Source: Pseudomonadota bacterium (GTDB taxonomy: Bacteria > Myxococcota_A > UBA796 > GCA-2862545). From it: 64,000 bases of DNA. The position numbers were made by a program, and so were the translations under genes. Positions 18,025-29,889 of the stretch are shown here, in pieces; positions within the stretch are counted from its first letter, which is position 1; each line of letters starts with the position of its first letter. The DNA is taken from assembly GCA_947475315.1 (NCBI GenBank), contig CANJMY010000004.1, positions 19,182 to 83,181 of the forward strand, in the 5' to 3' direction. Under the pieces are notes generated by a model. The model had not been told where the DNA came from and made no database searches. It saw nothing but the letters and a program-made list of their open reading frames with translations.

Positions 18025-19319
18025 CCGTCTCCCGCAGGATGTTCCTGGGCGGGGCGGCGGGCTTGATCGCGCTGCCGCTGCTCCCGTCGCTCCTCCCGCG
18101 TGCGGCGCGCGCGGCCGACGACGCGCCCGCGCGCTTGATGTTCTTGTTCGCCCCCAACGGCGCGAACATGGCGCAGTGGCGGCCGACCGGGTTCGGGCGG
18201 GACTTCGTGTTCGGGCCGACGCTGTCGCAGCTGGAGGACATCCGCGACGACGTGCTGGTGATCAGCGGGCTCTCCAACCCGGTCGCCGACGCGCCGGTCA
18301 CGGGCCACCACCTGCGCGGCACCTCGACGATGCTCACGTCGACGCACCTCGGCACGTCGGTCGTCTCCAACGGCGAGAGCGCCGATCAGGTCGCCGCGCG
18401 CACGCTCGGCGCGACGACGCCATTCCGGTCGCTTGAGCTTGCCGTGGAGCCCTCCGGTCCGGCGATCGGCACCTGCGAGGGCGGCCTGCCCTGCGTGTAC
18501 AGCCAGCACGTCGCGTGGACCGCGGACGGCGTGCCGCTGCCGGGCCTGTCTAGCCCACGCACCACGTTCAACCTGCTGTTCGGGGGATCGGACGCGCTGC
18601 TCACCGCCACCGAGATCGAGCGGCGCAAGCGCTACCGACTGTCCGTCCTCGACATGGTCGCCGATCAGGCGAGCGCCCTGTCGCAGCGCGCTGCGGTGGA
18701 AGATCGGGCCCGCCTGGATCAGTACCTGACCGCCGTGCGCACGGTGGAGACGCGCATCGACGCGCTGGAGGCGTGCGGGGGCCTGGGGGCCGCGCCCGGC
18801 GAAGCGCCTTTGCAGGAGCTCGCCGACGTGCTGCTGGACCTGGCGGTGCTGGCGTTCCAATGCGACCGTACGCGCGTGGTGACGATGATGCTCGGCGCGG
18901 CGACGAGCGAGCTCGTGTACACGTTCCTGGGCGTACGCACGCCGCACCACTCGCTGTCGCACCACCAGCGCCTGCCCGACAACCTGGCCAAGCTGGCGCT
19001 GATCGACACCTTCCAGGTGGGGCGCTTCGCTCGACTCGTCCGCAAGCTCAAGGACGTGCCTGAGGGCGGCGGGACGATGTTGGATCACACGCTGCTGATG
19101 ATGTCGTCGGACGTCTCCGACGGCGACCTGCACAACCACGACGACATGCCCGTGCTCGTCGCCGGCCACCTGGCCAACGCCATGGGCGGCGGGCGACACC
19201 TCGACGGGACCGGTGAGACGCTCGCCCACCTCTGCACGTCCATGCTTCAGGCGGGCGGCGTGCCCATCACCAGCTTTGGCGAGGCCGCGGCAGGGCCGCT
19301 CACCGGCTTCGCGGGCTGA
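18021..19319 (+). CDS. DUF1552 domain exported protein (Tat substrate)
   Basis: 432 residues starting in the ATGA overlap with the DUF1592 gene. The N-terminus SRRMFLGGAAGLIALPLLPSL is a twin-arginine-type signal. The body matches DUF1552, distantly related to the DUF1501/sulfatase-like fold: LMFLFAPNGANMAQW, SGLSNPVADA, HHLRGTSTMLT, and late HDDMPVLVAGH. Most members are encoded beside DUF1592 cytochromes and probably act together in the periplasm or on the surface. The substrate is unknown. Its stop is 9 bp from that of the convergent ankyrin gene. Confidence 0.9.
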   Translation: MTVSRRMFLGGAAGLIALPLLPSLLPRAARAADDAPARLMFLFAPNGANMAQWRPTGFGRDFVFGPTLSQLEDIRDDVLVISGLSNPVADAPVTGHHLRGTSTMLTSTHLGTSVVSNGESADQVAARTLGATTPFRSLELAVEPSGPAIGTCEGGLPCVYSQHVAWTADGVPLPGLSSPRTTFNLLFGGSDALLTATEIERRKRYRLSVLDMVADQASALSQRAAVEDRARLDQYLTAVRTVETRIDALEACGGLGAAPGEAPLQELADVLLDLAVLAFQCDRTRVVTMMLGAATSELVYTFLGVRTPHHSLSHHQRLPDNLAKLALIDTFQVGRFARLVRKLKDVPEGGGTMLDHTLLMMSSDVSDGDLHNHDDMPVLVAGHLANAMGGGRHLDGTGETLAHLCTSMLQAGGVPITSFGEAAAGPLTGFAG

Positions 19320-19328
19320 GCGCGTCGG

Positions 19329-19721
19329 TCAGCCTTCGCGCTCCAGACGCTCGGCGACCTGATGGTAGCCGGCCATCCGCGCGAAGTCGGCCGGGAGCGA
19401 GCCGTCCTTGGTCCGGCGCGTGGCGTCGGCGCCCGCGGCCAGCAGCGCCTCGACGGACGCGAGGTCACCCTTGAAGGCGGCCGCGACCAGCGGCGTCATG
19501 CCGCGTGGTCCCGCCTCGTCGAACTTGGCGCCCAGGGCCGCCAGGCGCGTCACCAGCGCCGCGCCGCCGTTGTACGCCGCCAGCATCAGCAAGGTGTCCC
19601 CGGCGGGGGAGGTGGTCTCGACGGGGACTCCGGCCGCCAGCGCGGCGTCCAGCGCGACGGCGTCGTGGGTTCGAACGGCGAGCAGGGCGCGCTCCTTCCA
19701 GGCGTCGAGATCGTCGGGCAT
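19329..19721 (-). CDS. Ankyrin-repeat protein
   Basis: 130 residues from the ATG with GGAG upstream (the frame is open farther upstream but reads as non-coding). It consists of about three ankyrin repeats: GDTLLMLAAYNGGAALVTRLAALGA, MTPLVAAAFKGDLASVEALLAAGAD and DGSLPADFARMAGYHQVAERL. No signal peptide, so cytoplasmic. Ankyrin repeats bind other proteins; the partner is unknown. Small bacterial ankyrin proteins of this size are common in Myxococcota. Confidence 0.85.
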   Translation of the reverse strand: MPDDLDAWKERALLAVRTHDAVALDAALAAGVPVETTSPAGDTLLMLAAYNGGAALVTRLAALGAKFDEAGPRGMTPLVAAAFKGDLASVEALLAAGADATRRTKDGSLPADFARMAGYHQVAERLEREG

Positions 19722-19857
19722 GCGGGCTCCGGGGTGGGGGCGAGCTCGCCGCCTAACGCTGCGTGCAGCGTTTCGGGCAGATCCGATCGACGTGCACGGA
19801 TCGGCTGGACGGGTCGGGTCGCGGGCCGCTACGGTGCGCGGCCTCTCGGAGGGGTTC

Positions 19858-21816
19858 ATGCGCGCGTCTCTGCTCTTGGTGTTGTGGTTCGGGGCTTGTG
19901 TGCAGGAGCCCGGGCCCCCGGCGGACGACGCGTCCAACAACTTCGGCGTGACCGAGAGCCAGGGCAGCCCCGCGTGCGACAACCTCGACGGCGAGGGGCA
20001 CTGCCTGCTGCCGTTCCCGTCCGACCATTGGCGTGACGCCGACAGCGGCAAGCTCGCGCTGGTCGAGGACGCGATGCCCATGACCACCGCCGGCGTGCAC
20101 GTGTCGGTCGAGGCCTTCGACGAGGACGGGTTTGGCGTGGGCACGCCGATCCTGTTCCAGCTCCAGGGCGCGACCCTTGACGGGCTGCCAGACACGTTCG
20201 ACGCGGCCGCGTCGCTTGAGGACGGCGCGCACACGGTGCTGCTCAACGCCGCCACCGGCGAGCGCATCCCGCACTGGGTCGAGAACGACTGGCTCGACAA
20301 TTCGCCGGGCGAAAAGATCCTCGTGATCCGCGCGGCCGTGCCGTTGCCCGCCGCGACCCGGATCATCGTCGGCGTGCGCGGGCTGGTCGACGCGACCGGC
20401 GTCGCGGTGGACGCCCCCGTCGGTTTCGCCGCGCTGCGCGATGAGCAGGCCAGCCGCCGCCTGGGCGTGCACGCGCGTCGCCAGCACTATGAGGACGTCG
20501 TCTTCCCCGCGCTGGAGACCGCCGGCTTCGCCCGCGCCGACCTGCAGCTGGCCTGGGACTTCACCACCCGCGGCGACGCCGGCGCGGTCAAGGACCTCGG
20601 CGACGTGTCGGCCGCGATGTACGACGCGCTCGGATCGGGAGCGCCGGAGTTCGTCGTCGACCACGTCGAGGTGGTGAACGGCGACCCCAACCTGGCCGTC
20701 ATCGTCGACGCGACCGCGCAGATCCCCAGCTTCCTCGGTGCGCCGGACGCGGACGGCGTGCGTCGCCTGCGACGTGACGCGTCTGGCGCCCTGGTCGCGG
20801 AGGGCTTCGAGGCCGTCCCGTTCCGCGTCCAGGTGCCGCCATCGGCGCTCGACGGAGGCGCCCCCGCGCCGGTGATGCAGTACGGGCATGGCTTCTTGGG
20901 CAGCCGCGCTGAGGCCGACAACGGCTGGCTGCGCGAGATGGCGCAGCGCCACCGCTTCTTGATCCTCGCGTGCGACATGCAGGGCATGTCCGACGCCTCG
21001 ACCCTGATCTGGTCGCGCGTGCTGCTCAACGACGCGGGCCACATGGGCTGGTTGACCGACGAGGCGATGCAGGGCGTCGTCAACCACCTGGCGCTGCAGC
21101 GCCTGATGAAGCTCGGGATGAACGGTCAGGCGCCTACGGAGCTGCTCACCGAAGGCGGGGATCCGATGTGGGACCCGGCCCAGCTCTGGTACCACGGCAA
21201 TTCTCAGGGCGGGACGATGGGCACGCTGGTGCTCGCGACCTCGCGAGACGTCACCCGTGGCGTGCTCGGCGTGCCGGGCGCGGCGTTTCCGTTCCTGCTC
21301 GACCGCAGCTCGGACTTCGTGGACTGGGCGGGCCTGCTCCAGGTCGCGTACCCGGACCCGGGTGACCTCACGATCGTGCTCGGCCTGCTCGGCACCGCGT
21401 GGGACCGCATGGACGGGCTCACCTGGGCGCCAAAGGTCGGCGCCGATCCGTTGCCCGGCACGCCCGCCCATCAGGCGCTGCTGCATGCAGGCCTGGAGGA
21501 CGCGCAGGTCATGAACGAGATCAGCTGGGAGCTGGCGCGCGCGATGGGCGCGGTCCAGCCCGAAGGGAACGCGCGCCCGATCTGGGGGATCTCGCCGGTG
21601 TCGCTGCCCACCACAGCCGCGCCCGCGGTGATGGTGAACTGGGATTTCGGTGTCGCGCCGGATGCGACGCCGATGGATCCGCCTGCGTCGGAGACCGACA
21701 CCCACGGCGATCCCCGCAAGCTCCACGAGGCGCAGGACCAGTCGGTGCACTTCCTGTCGACCGGGGAGGTCATCGACACCTGCGCGGGTGGGCCCTGCCT
21801 GTTCGCGAGGCCTTGA
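19858..21816 (+). CDS. Exported alpha/beta-hydrolase-like lipoprotein
   Basis: 652 residues from the ATG preceded by TCGGAGGGGTTC. A lipobox (WFGA-Cys14) predicts a lipoprotein. The first about 320 residues are beta-rich and contain LPFPSDHWRD near residue 50. The C-terminal half resembles an alpha/beta hydrolase: MQYGHGFLGSRAEA (oxyanion-side HG), and GNSQGGTMG, a GxSxG-type nucleophile elbow with Ser as candidate nucleophile. Family members are frequent in Myxococcota as uncharacterised large lipoproteins. Esterase or lipase activity is an inference. A typical disulfide-like CDNLDGEGHC pair lies after the signal. Confidence 0.75.
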   Translation: MRASLLLVLWFGACVQEPGPPADDASNNFGVTESQGSPACDNLDGEGHCLLPFPSDHWRDADSGKLALVEDAMPMTTAGVHVSVEAFDEDGFGVGTPILFQLQGATLDGLPDTFDAAASLEDGAHTVLLNAATGERIPHWVENDWLDNSPGEKILVIRAAVPLPAATRIIVGVRGLVDATGVAVDAPVGFAALRDEQASRRLGVHARRQHYEDVVFPALETAGFARADLQLAWDFTTRGDAGAVKDLGDVSAAMYDALGSGAPEFVVDHVEVVNGDPNLAVIVDATAQIPSFLGAPDADGVRRLRRDASGALVAEGFEAVPFRVQVPPSALDGGAPAPVMQYGHGFLGSRAEADNGWLREMAQRHRFLILACDMQGMSDASTLIWSRVLLNDAGHMGWLTDEAMQGVVNHLALQRLMKLGMNGQAPTELLTEGGDPMWDPAQLWYHGNSQGGTMGTLVLATSRDVTRGVLGVPGAAFPFLLDRSSDFVDWAGLLQVAYPDPGDLTIVLGLLGTAWDRMDGLTWAPKVGADPLPGTPAHQALLHAGLEDAQVMNEISWELARAMGAVQPEGNARPIWGISPVSLPTTAAPAVMVNWDFGVAPDATPMDPPASETDTHGDPRKLHEAQDQSVHFLSTGEVIDTCAGGPCLFARP

Positions 21817-21895
21817 GCGGGACATCCTCGGACGCGTCAGCGGGTTCGGACGCGGTTATGGGCGCAACCTGTTCTAGTCGTGCCTGGAGGCCGCG

Positions 21896-22384
21896 GTGAT
21901 CGGTGCGTTTCTGCTCTCAGCGGCGCTCGCAGGGGAGCCCACCTCGTACGTCGCGTCGACGGGCGCCGTGGTCGGCACGGTCAGCCTGCCTGTCTCGCCG
22001 GACAAGGTGCTGACGTTCGTGTCAGACCCCATCGCGACCAACCGGGTCGCCGGCGGCTCGACGCGCGTCACGCTCGTGGAGCAGCAGGGCGCCTGTATGG
22101 TGCTCGACTACCTGTCTCCGTCGGTGATCGCGGACGTGCACTACCGGGTGCGCCAGTGTCCGATCGCAGGTGGGTTCGAGTCCAACCTGATCGAGTCGGA
22201 CTCGTTCTCCCAGTACCATGCCCATTACACGCTGACGCCGGAAGGGGCCGGCACGCTGCTGCGCTACGAGGTCGCCATGACCGTCACGCTCTGGGTGCCC
22301 AAGTCGCTGGTGGAGCAGACCACCAAGCGTGAGGTGCGCAAGATGATGGGCAGCTTCCTCGAGCACTTCACCGGCGGGTCCTGA
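21896..22384 (+). CDS. Exported SRPBCC/START-like protein
   Basis: 162 residues from a GTG preceded by GGAGGCCGC. The short signal MIGAFLLSAALAG is followed by a domain with the SRPBCC pattern (SPDKVLTFVSDP helix, VADVHYRVRQCP strands, and a C-terminal helix ESLVEQTTKREVRKMMGSF-like). The first 15 residues resemble those of the protein at 3678-4187 (both end AALAG before the mature start), so they may be paralogs. The role is unknown; a lipid- or hydrophobic-ligand carrier is plausible. It is followed 7 bp later by the TPR gene, a probable operon. Confidence 0.65.
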   Translation: MIGAFLLSAALAGEPTSYVASTGAVVGTVSLPVSPDKVLTFVSDPIATNRVAGGSTRVTLVEQQGACMVLDYLSPSVIADVHYRVRQCPIAGGFESNLIESDSFSQYHAHYTLTPEGAGTLLRYEVAMTVTLWVPKSLVEQTTKREVRKMMGSFLEHFTGGS

Positions 22385-22391
22385 GCCTCGG

Positions 22392-23072
22392 ATGTCCAGC
22401 TCCTGGCTCCTGTACATGCTGGTCGTCCTGTTGGGCGGCAACCCGCTCCTGGCGTTGGCGCTGGTCGCGGCGTCGGCGTGGGGTGGCAACGCCTGGTGGC
22501 GGGGGCGCGCGTGGCGGCCATGGGGCCCACTGGAGCGCTGGCAGAAGCGGCGTGAGCTGCGCGCCAAGCTGGCGGTCAACCCGCACGACCTGACCACGCG
22601 TGGCGAGCTCGGACGGATGCTGGTGGAGCGTGGGCAGTACGCCGAGGCTCGCGATGAGCTGGAGCAGGTGTGCGGGCGGGGCAAGACGTTGGCCTTGCCG
22701 GCGTGGCATCTCGGTCAGGCCTACCTCAAACTGGGCGACCTGGACCAAGGCGAGCGTTGGATCGAGCACGCGCTCTCACTGCGCAAGGACCTCGGCTACG
22801 GGCAGCCGGTCATGGACCTGGGCGACTACTTCTTCGACCGTCAGCGCTACGCGGACGCGCTGCCCTGCTACGAGCGCGGTCTCGCGGTGCACGGCGGATC
22901 GATCGAAGGGCGCTACAAGCTGGGGCGCTGTCGGCTGGCCACCGGCGATGCGTCGGGCGCGTGCGCCATGTTCGACGAGGCGATTGGGGCGTACGATGCC
23001 TCTCCGGCGTTCAAGCGCGCGCAGGACCGCGCCTGGCGGTGGCGGGCGTGGTGGTGGCGACCCAAGTCCTGA
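22392..23072 (+). CDS. Membrane-anchored tetratricopeptide-repeat protein
   Basis: 226 residues. An N-terminal hydrophobic segment (about 5-32) anchors it, followed by a basic-Trp-rich linker and TPR units from about residue 65: RGELGRMLVERGQYAEARDEL, AWHLGQAYLKLGDLDQGERWI, GDYFFDRQRYADALPCYERGL, GRCRLATGDASGACAMF. Such proteins scaffold protein complexes. It lies 7 bp after the exported SRPBCC gene. The partner is unknown. Confidence 0.85.
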   Translation: MSSSWLLYMLVVLLGGNPLLALALVAASAWGGNAWWRGRAWRPWGPLERWQKRRELRAKLAVNPHDLTTRGELGRMLVERGQYAEARDELEQVCGRGKTLALPAWHLGQAYLKLGDLDQGERWIEHALSLRKDLGYGQPVMDLGDYFFDRQRYADALPCYERGLAVHGGSIEGRYKLGRCRLATGDASGACAMFDEAIGAYDASPAFKRAQDRAWRWRAWWWRPKS

Positions 23073-23159
23073 GGTTGGCCGCGAACTGTCGCGGTGTGGT
23101 GACTTGGCCCTGGGAAATCCGTTAAAGGTCGTGGAATCGTCACGGGACTCCACGCCACC

Positions 23160-24965
23160 ATGTCGGCAGACGCCCAACCCACCCCACCGACGTCCGCCCT
23201 GCTCCGAATGGTGCCTGCGCTGGATTCGCTCCGGACCTACGGCGTCGCGGATTTTCGGGCCGACCTGCTCGCGGGCATGACCGTCGCGGCCATCGCGGTT
23301 CCCCAGGCGATGGCCTACGCGATGGTGGCTGGGCTCCCGCCCCAGTACGGCCTGTACACCGCGATCGTGATGACCGCGGTGGGCGCGCTCTTCGACTCGT
23401 CGAAGCAGCTGATCAACGGGCCGACGAACGCGATCTCCATCGCCGTGCTGAGCGCGCTCGCGGTGGCGACCACGCCCGAAGAGCGGATCAGCGGCGCCAT
23501 CCTGCTCGCGTTCATGGTGGGGTCGATCCAGGTCGGCATCACGCTGCTGCGCCTGGGTGACCTGACCCGCTTCATCTCCCACTCGGTGATCGTCGGCTTC
23601 ACGCTGGGCGCGAGCGGCCTGTTGGTGCTCGACCAGCTCAAGAACCTGCTGGGGATGAAGGCGGTCGGCGACGTGCACGACCACTTCCTCGTGCGCTTCT
23701 GGCTGACCATGACCCAGGGCGGGGGCGTCCACATGCCCACGCTGATGGTGGGCCTTGGGACCATGGCGCTGGTGATCGGGCTGCGGATGATCAAGCAGCG
23801 CCTCGGCTGGACGATCCTGCCTGAGCTTCTGCTGGTGGTGATGGCCGTGTCGGGGCTGTCGGCGTGGTGGGGCCTGGACGCGCAGGGCGTGAAGCTGGTC
23901 GGCGAGATCCCGGCGTCGCTGCCCAGCTTTGCGCTGCCCGAGTTTGACGCGGTGATCATGCGCCGCTTGTCCGCGAGCGCGCTCGCCATCGCCGTGCTCG
24001 GCCTGCTGGAGGCCATCTCCATGGCCAAGGCGATCGCCGCGCAGACCGGCCAGCGGCTGGACATGAACCAGCAGTGCATGAGCGAAGGCCTGGCGAACCT
24101 CAGCGGCAGCTTCTTCCACTGCATCCCGGGGTCGGGGTCGTTGACGCGGTCCGCGATCAACCAGCAGGCCGGCGCCCGGACCCAGTGGTCGGGCGTGATC
24201 TCCGCGGTGTCGGTCGCCGCGATCATGTTGATGTTCGCCCCGTACGCGCGCTTCATCCCGAAGGCTGCGCTCGCGGGCATCCTGGTGGTCTCAGCGTGGC
24301 GCATGGTCGACCGACACGCGCTCGCCTACCACTGGCGCGCGTCGCGCTTCGATGCGGTGATCGTGGGCGTGACGGCGTTCGCGGCGATCGCGGTCTCGGT
24401 CGAGTTCTGCGTCCTGATCGGCGTGTTCATGTCGTTCATGCTGACCGTGCCGCGCGCGGGTCGCATGCTGCTGACCGAGTTCGTGGTCACCCCCCAGGGC
24501 GTGATCCACGAGCGGGTCTCGGACGACGCGCGCTGCGATCGGATCTTGATCTTTGGTTTGGAAGGGGAGCTGTTCTTCGGCGCCGCCAGCGCGCTGGAGT
24601 CGCACTTCGACGAGATCGAGGCGCGGGTGCTGCCCGCCACCAAGGTGATCGTGCTGCGCATGAAGCGCGTCCGCAGCCCGGACGCCGTGTGCATGACCCT
24701 CATCGACGGCTTCTTGAGCCGCATGCGCGCCCGCGGCGTGCACGTCATCATGTGCGGCGTTCGCGCCGACCTCAACGAGGCGCTGGAGCGAACGGGCATC
24801 ACCCGCACGCTGGGGCCCAACCAGGTGTTCCACGAGGCGGCCGTCCGGCACTCCAGCACGCTCCAGGCCGTTCGGCACGCCTACAGCATGCTGGACACGT
24901 TCTGCGACCACTGCCCTCGGCGTGATCCGGCGAATCGGGACCAGGCGCTTTACTACTTGGTGTGA
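23160..24965 (+). CDS. SulP-family (SLC26) inorganic anion transporter with STAS domain
   Basis: 601 residues. The N-terminal core starts DFRADLLAGMTVAAIAVPQAMAYAM and has about 12 to 14 membrane segments, including the SulP block around 300-340 (LANLSGSFFHCIPGSGSLTRSAIN). A C-terminal STAS domain spans about 445-560 (RILIFGLEGELFFGAAS, then VIVLRMKRV). Family members carry sulfate, bicarbonate, fumarate or other anions; sequence alone does not decide. The C-terminus ends in a Cys/His-rich CDHC motif of unknown meaning. No carbonic anhydrase or sulfate assimilation gene adjoins it. Confidence 0.93.
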   Translation: MSADAQPTPPTSALLRMVPALDSLRTYGVADFRADLLAGMTVAAIAVPQAMAYAMVAGLPPQYGLYTAIVMTAVGALFDSSKQLINGPTNAISIAVLSALAVATTPEERISGAILLAFMVGSIQVGITLLRLGDLTRFISHSVIVGFTLGASGLLVLDQLKNLLGMKAVGDVHDHFLVRFWLTMTQGGGVHMPTLMVGLGTMALVIGLRMIKQRLGWTILPELLLVVMAVSGLSAWWGLDAQGVKLVGEIPASLPSFALPEFDAVIMRRLSASALAIAVLGLLEAISMAKAIAAQTGQRLDMNQQCMSEGLANLSGSFFHCIPGSGSLTRSAINQQAGARTQWSGVISAVSVAAIMLMFAPYARFIPKAALAGILVVSAWRMVDRHALAYHWRASRFDAVIVGVTAFAAIAVSVEFCVLIGVFMSFMLTVPRAGRMLLTEFVVTPQGVIHERVSDDARCDRILIFGLEGELFFGAASALESHFDEIEARVLPATKVIVLRMKRVRSPDAVCMTLIDGFLSRMRARGVHVIMCGVRADLNEALERTGITRTLGPNQVFHEAAVRHSSTLQAVRHAYSMLDTFCDHCPRRDPANRDQALYYLV

Positions 24966-25054
24966 AGGTGGGTTATGCCCCGTGGCGGCTTGCCCGCGCG
25001 TCCGCGCTCGGCGCGTCCAACGGTCGCGTCGTGCGCACCGGGCAGGGAGACCGC

Positions 25055-25813
25055 ATGGGAATCGAAGCCGTCGGCATCACCGACATCGGGTTGAAGCGCG
25101 ACCGCAATGAGGACGCGTTCCTGATGAACGAGGAGCTTGCCCTGTACGTCGTCGCCGACGGCATGGGCGGCCACGTCGGAGGCCAGCACGCGTCCACGCT
25201 CGCCGTGAACACGGTCGAGGAGATGGTGGGCGAGCTGATCTTGCCGTCGGGCACCGAGTCCGGCTCGGTGGATCCGGTCGACGCCGTCCGTCGCGGTCTG
25301 GACGAGGCGGTCCGGCTCGCTGGCAAGCGGATCTACGCGTGGGCGACCGACCACCCCGAGTTCAAGGGCATGGGCACCACCATCGTGGTCGTCCTGACCC
25401 ACGGCAGCAACGCCTACGTCGCCCACGTCGGCGACAGCCGCGTCTACCTCATCCGCGACGGCGCCATCGAGCAGATCACGGACGACCACAGCCTGGTCGC
25501 CCAGTCCATCCGCGACGGCCTGATCACCGAAGAGCAGGCGAAGAGCCACCGCATGCGCAACGTCATCACCCGCGCGCTCGGGTTCAACCCCGACGTCGAG
25601 GTGGACGTGCAGGTCCGGGCGCTCCGCCGCGGCGATCGCTTCCTGCTTTGCACCGACGGCCTGTCGGGCAAGATGGACGCGCACGAGATGAAGGACCTGG
25701 TCGAGCGCTACGAGGGCGCCGAGGCCCTGCGTCAGCTCGTGGGCCTCGCGTGCGCCCGCGGCGGCGACGACAACGTCACCGTCGTGATGCTCAAGGTCGA
25801 GGACGCCGCGTGA
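25055..25813 (+). CDS. PP2C-type serine/threonine protein phosphatase
   Basis: 252 residues from the ATG preceded by GGCAGGGAGACCGC. All PPM metal-binding motifs are seen: KRDRNEDAF, VVADGMGGHVGG, HVGDSRVYLIRDG, ITDDHSLV and GGDDNVTVVM. It resembles the PrpC/Stp1 type that reverses Ser/Thr protein kinases. No kinase is adjacent. The stop overlaps the start of the downstream M23 peptidase by 4 nt (GTGA), so the two are translationally coupled. Confidence 0.93.
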   Translation: MGIEAVGITDIGLKRDRNEDAFLMNEELALYVVADGMGGHVGGQHASTLAVNTVEEMVGELILPSGTESGSVDPVDAVRRGLDEAVRLAGKRIYAWATDHPEFKGMGTTIVVVLTHGSNAYVAHVGDSRVYLIRDGAIEQITDDHSLVAQSIRDGLITEEQAKSHRMRNVITRALGFNPDVEVDVQVRALRRGDRFLLCTDGLSGKMDAHEMKDLVERYEGAEALRQLVGLACARGGDDNVTVVMLKVEDAA

Positions 25814-26781
25814 TCCCTCCCGCCCGCGACCCCCGGATGGATCGCGGCGTCGGTCGGGCTGTCGTCAGCGTGTCCGCCTCGCCGATCGACGGTCGCGTCG
25901 GGCGCGTGCTGACGCCGCTCGCCTTTGTGCTGGCGGTCGGGCTGGCGTTCACGCTGCCCCGCGCGGTGGCCTACGCGGGCCTTGTCGACGAGAACCTGGC
26001 GTTGAAGGGCAAGCTCGAGCAGGTCGACCACACCATGGGCGAGGTCGACCGCATCCTGAGCCGCTTGCGGCTGTACGACGCCCAGCTGCGCTCGCTCAGC
26101 GAGGCGCGCGGCGCGCACGGCCCCATCCCAGACGTCGGGCCCATGTCGGGCGACGTCTTGGAGTACGCGGACGACCTGGAAGACGATGCGCTGACGCTCG
26201 ATGCGCCGATGCTTACGTCCGACGACGTGCTCGACGGCACCACCATCACCTCCGACGATCTGCGCCCCGCCGACGCCTGGGCGGCCGACATCGCCGACCG
26301 GGTGACCGGGTTCGTCGACCAGTTCGACAGCTCCGAGGCGGAGCTGGCCGCGCTGATGGCGGATCTGGAGGCCCTGCGGTCGATCCACCAGGCGCTCCCC
26401 GCGGTCTGGCCGTCCGAGGGCGAGATCAGCTCGGGCTTTGGTTGGCGGCGCGATCCCATCCGCCGCTACACCAAGTTCCACGCTGGCTTGGACATCGCGA
26501 ACGACCCGGGCACGCCGATCGAGTCCGTGGCGGACGGCACCGTGGTGCGCGCCGAGTACACGTCCGGCTACGGCAACATGGTCGACATTGACCATGGGTT
26601 CGGGATCGTGACCCGCTATGGCCACTGCTCGGCGCTGCTCGTCACCGCCGGGGATCACGTCCAGCGGGGCGACCCGATCGCCCTCATGGGCAGCACGGGC
26701 CGGAGCACCGGCCCCCACGTGCACTTCGAGATCCGGATCGACGGCAGCGCCCAGGATCCGCTTAAATACCTGCCTCGATAG
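25810..26781 (+). CDS. M23-family (LytM-like) peptidase with coiled coil
   Basis: 323 residues from a GTG overlapping the phosphatase stop; an ATG at 25837 is an alternative. One membrane anchor (about 35-57) is followed by a coiled-coil-like Asp-rich region (about 60-200) and a C-terminal M23 domain: SGFGWRRDPIRRYTKFHAGLDIA carries the HxxxD zinc ligands and GPHVHFEIR the HxH. All zinc-site residues appear intact, so an active peptidoglycan endopeptidase is likely, unlike degenerate EnvC/NlpD activators. Coupling to a phosphatase suggests a link between phosphorylation and wall remodelling (inference). Confidence 0.92.
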   Translation: MIPPARDPRMDRGVGRAVVSVSASPIDGRVGRVLTPLAFVLAVGLAFTLPRAVAYAGLVDENLALKGKLEQVDHTMGEVDRILSRLRLYDAQLRSLSEARGAHGPIPDVGPMSGDVLEYADDLEDDALTLDAPMLTSDDVLDGTTITSDDLRPADAWAADIADRVTGFVDQFDSSEAELAALMADLEALRSIHQALPAVWPSEGEISSGFGWRRDPIRRYTKFHAGLDIANDPGTPIESVADGTVVRAEYTSGYGNMVDIDHGFGIVTRYGHCSALLVTAGDHVQRGDPIALMGSTGRSTGPHVHFEIRIDGSAQDPLKYLPR

Positions 26782-26871
26782 GCTGCCCGGGTTGCCGGTC
26801 GGCGGAATGGTGAGCAAGAGAGCCCACCGTTCCGGTCCCCCCCGGAAGTTGGGTCTGGAGACGCGCCGGTC

Positions 26872-29670
<2,799 letters not shown>

Positions 29671-29700
29671 GGCGCGGCTCGCGGTCGACAGGGTCGGTGA

Positions 29701-29722
29701 CCCCGGGCGCTGTGGCCCGGGG
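29701..29722 (+). terminator. GC-rich hairpin after secA (no T-run)
   Basis: CCCCGGG (29701-29707) pairs with CCCGGGG (29716-29722) across an 8-nt loop, 30 bp after the secA stop. There is no following U-tract, so it may be a weak terminator or an mRNA-stabilising hairpin. Confidence 0.35.
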
Positions 29723-29725
29723 AGC

Positions 29726-29752
29726 TTGATCAGGCTCGCGGCGCCGGATAAT
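29726..29752 (+). promoter_or_regulatory. Candidate promoter for rpsB-tsf
   Basis: TTGATC (29726-29731) and GATAAT (29747-29752) lie 15 bp apart, a little short of ideal, about 137 bp before the rpsB start. It is the best -10 match in this leader. Confidence 0.35.
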
Positions 29753-29826
29753 GGGCGCTGCCCGCTCGGAGATGGTCTCCGGGAAGGGTGAATTCGCACG
29801 CTGGATCCACGGAATCCCCCTCGGTG

Positions 29827-29843
29827 CCTCGCCTGATGCGAGG
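29827..29843 (+). other. Hairpin in the rpsB 5' leader
   Basis: CCTCGC (29827-29832), loop CTGAT, GCGAGG (29838-29843), about 46 bp before the rpsB start. Many bacteria use an rpsB leader structure for S2 autoregulation; whether this one does is inference. Confidence 0.3.
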
Positions 29844-29889
29844 TCGGGACGGTTCCCCGGCGGTCGTACAACCAAACAGGATGTCGCTC

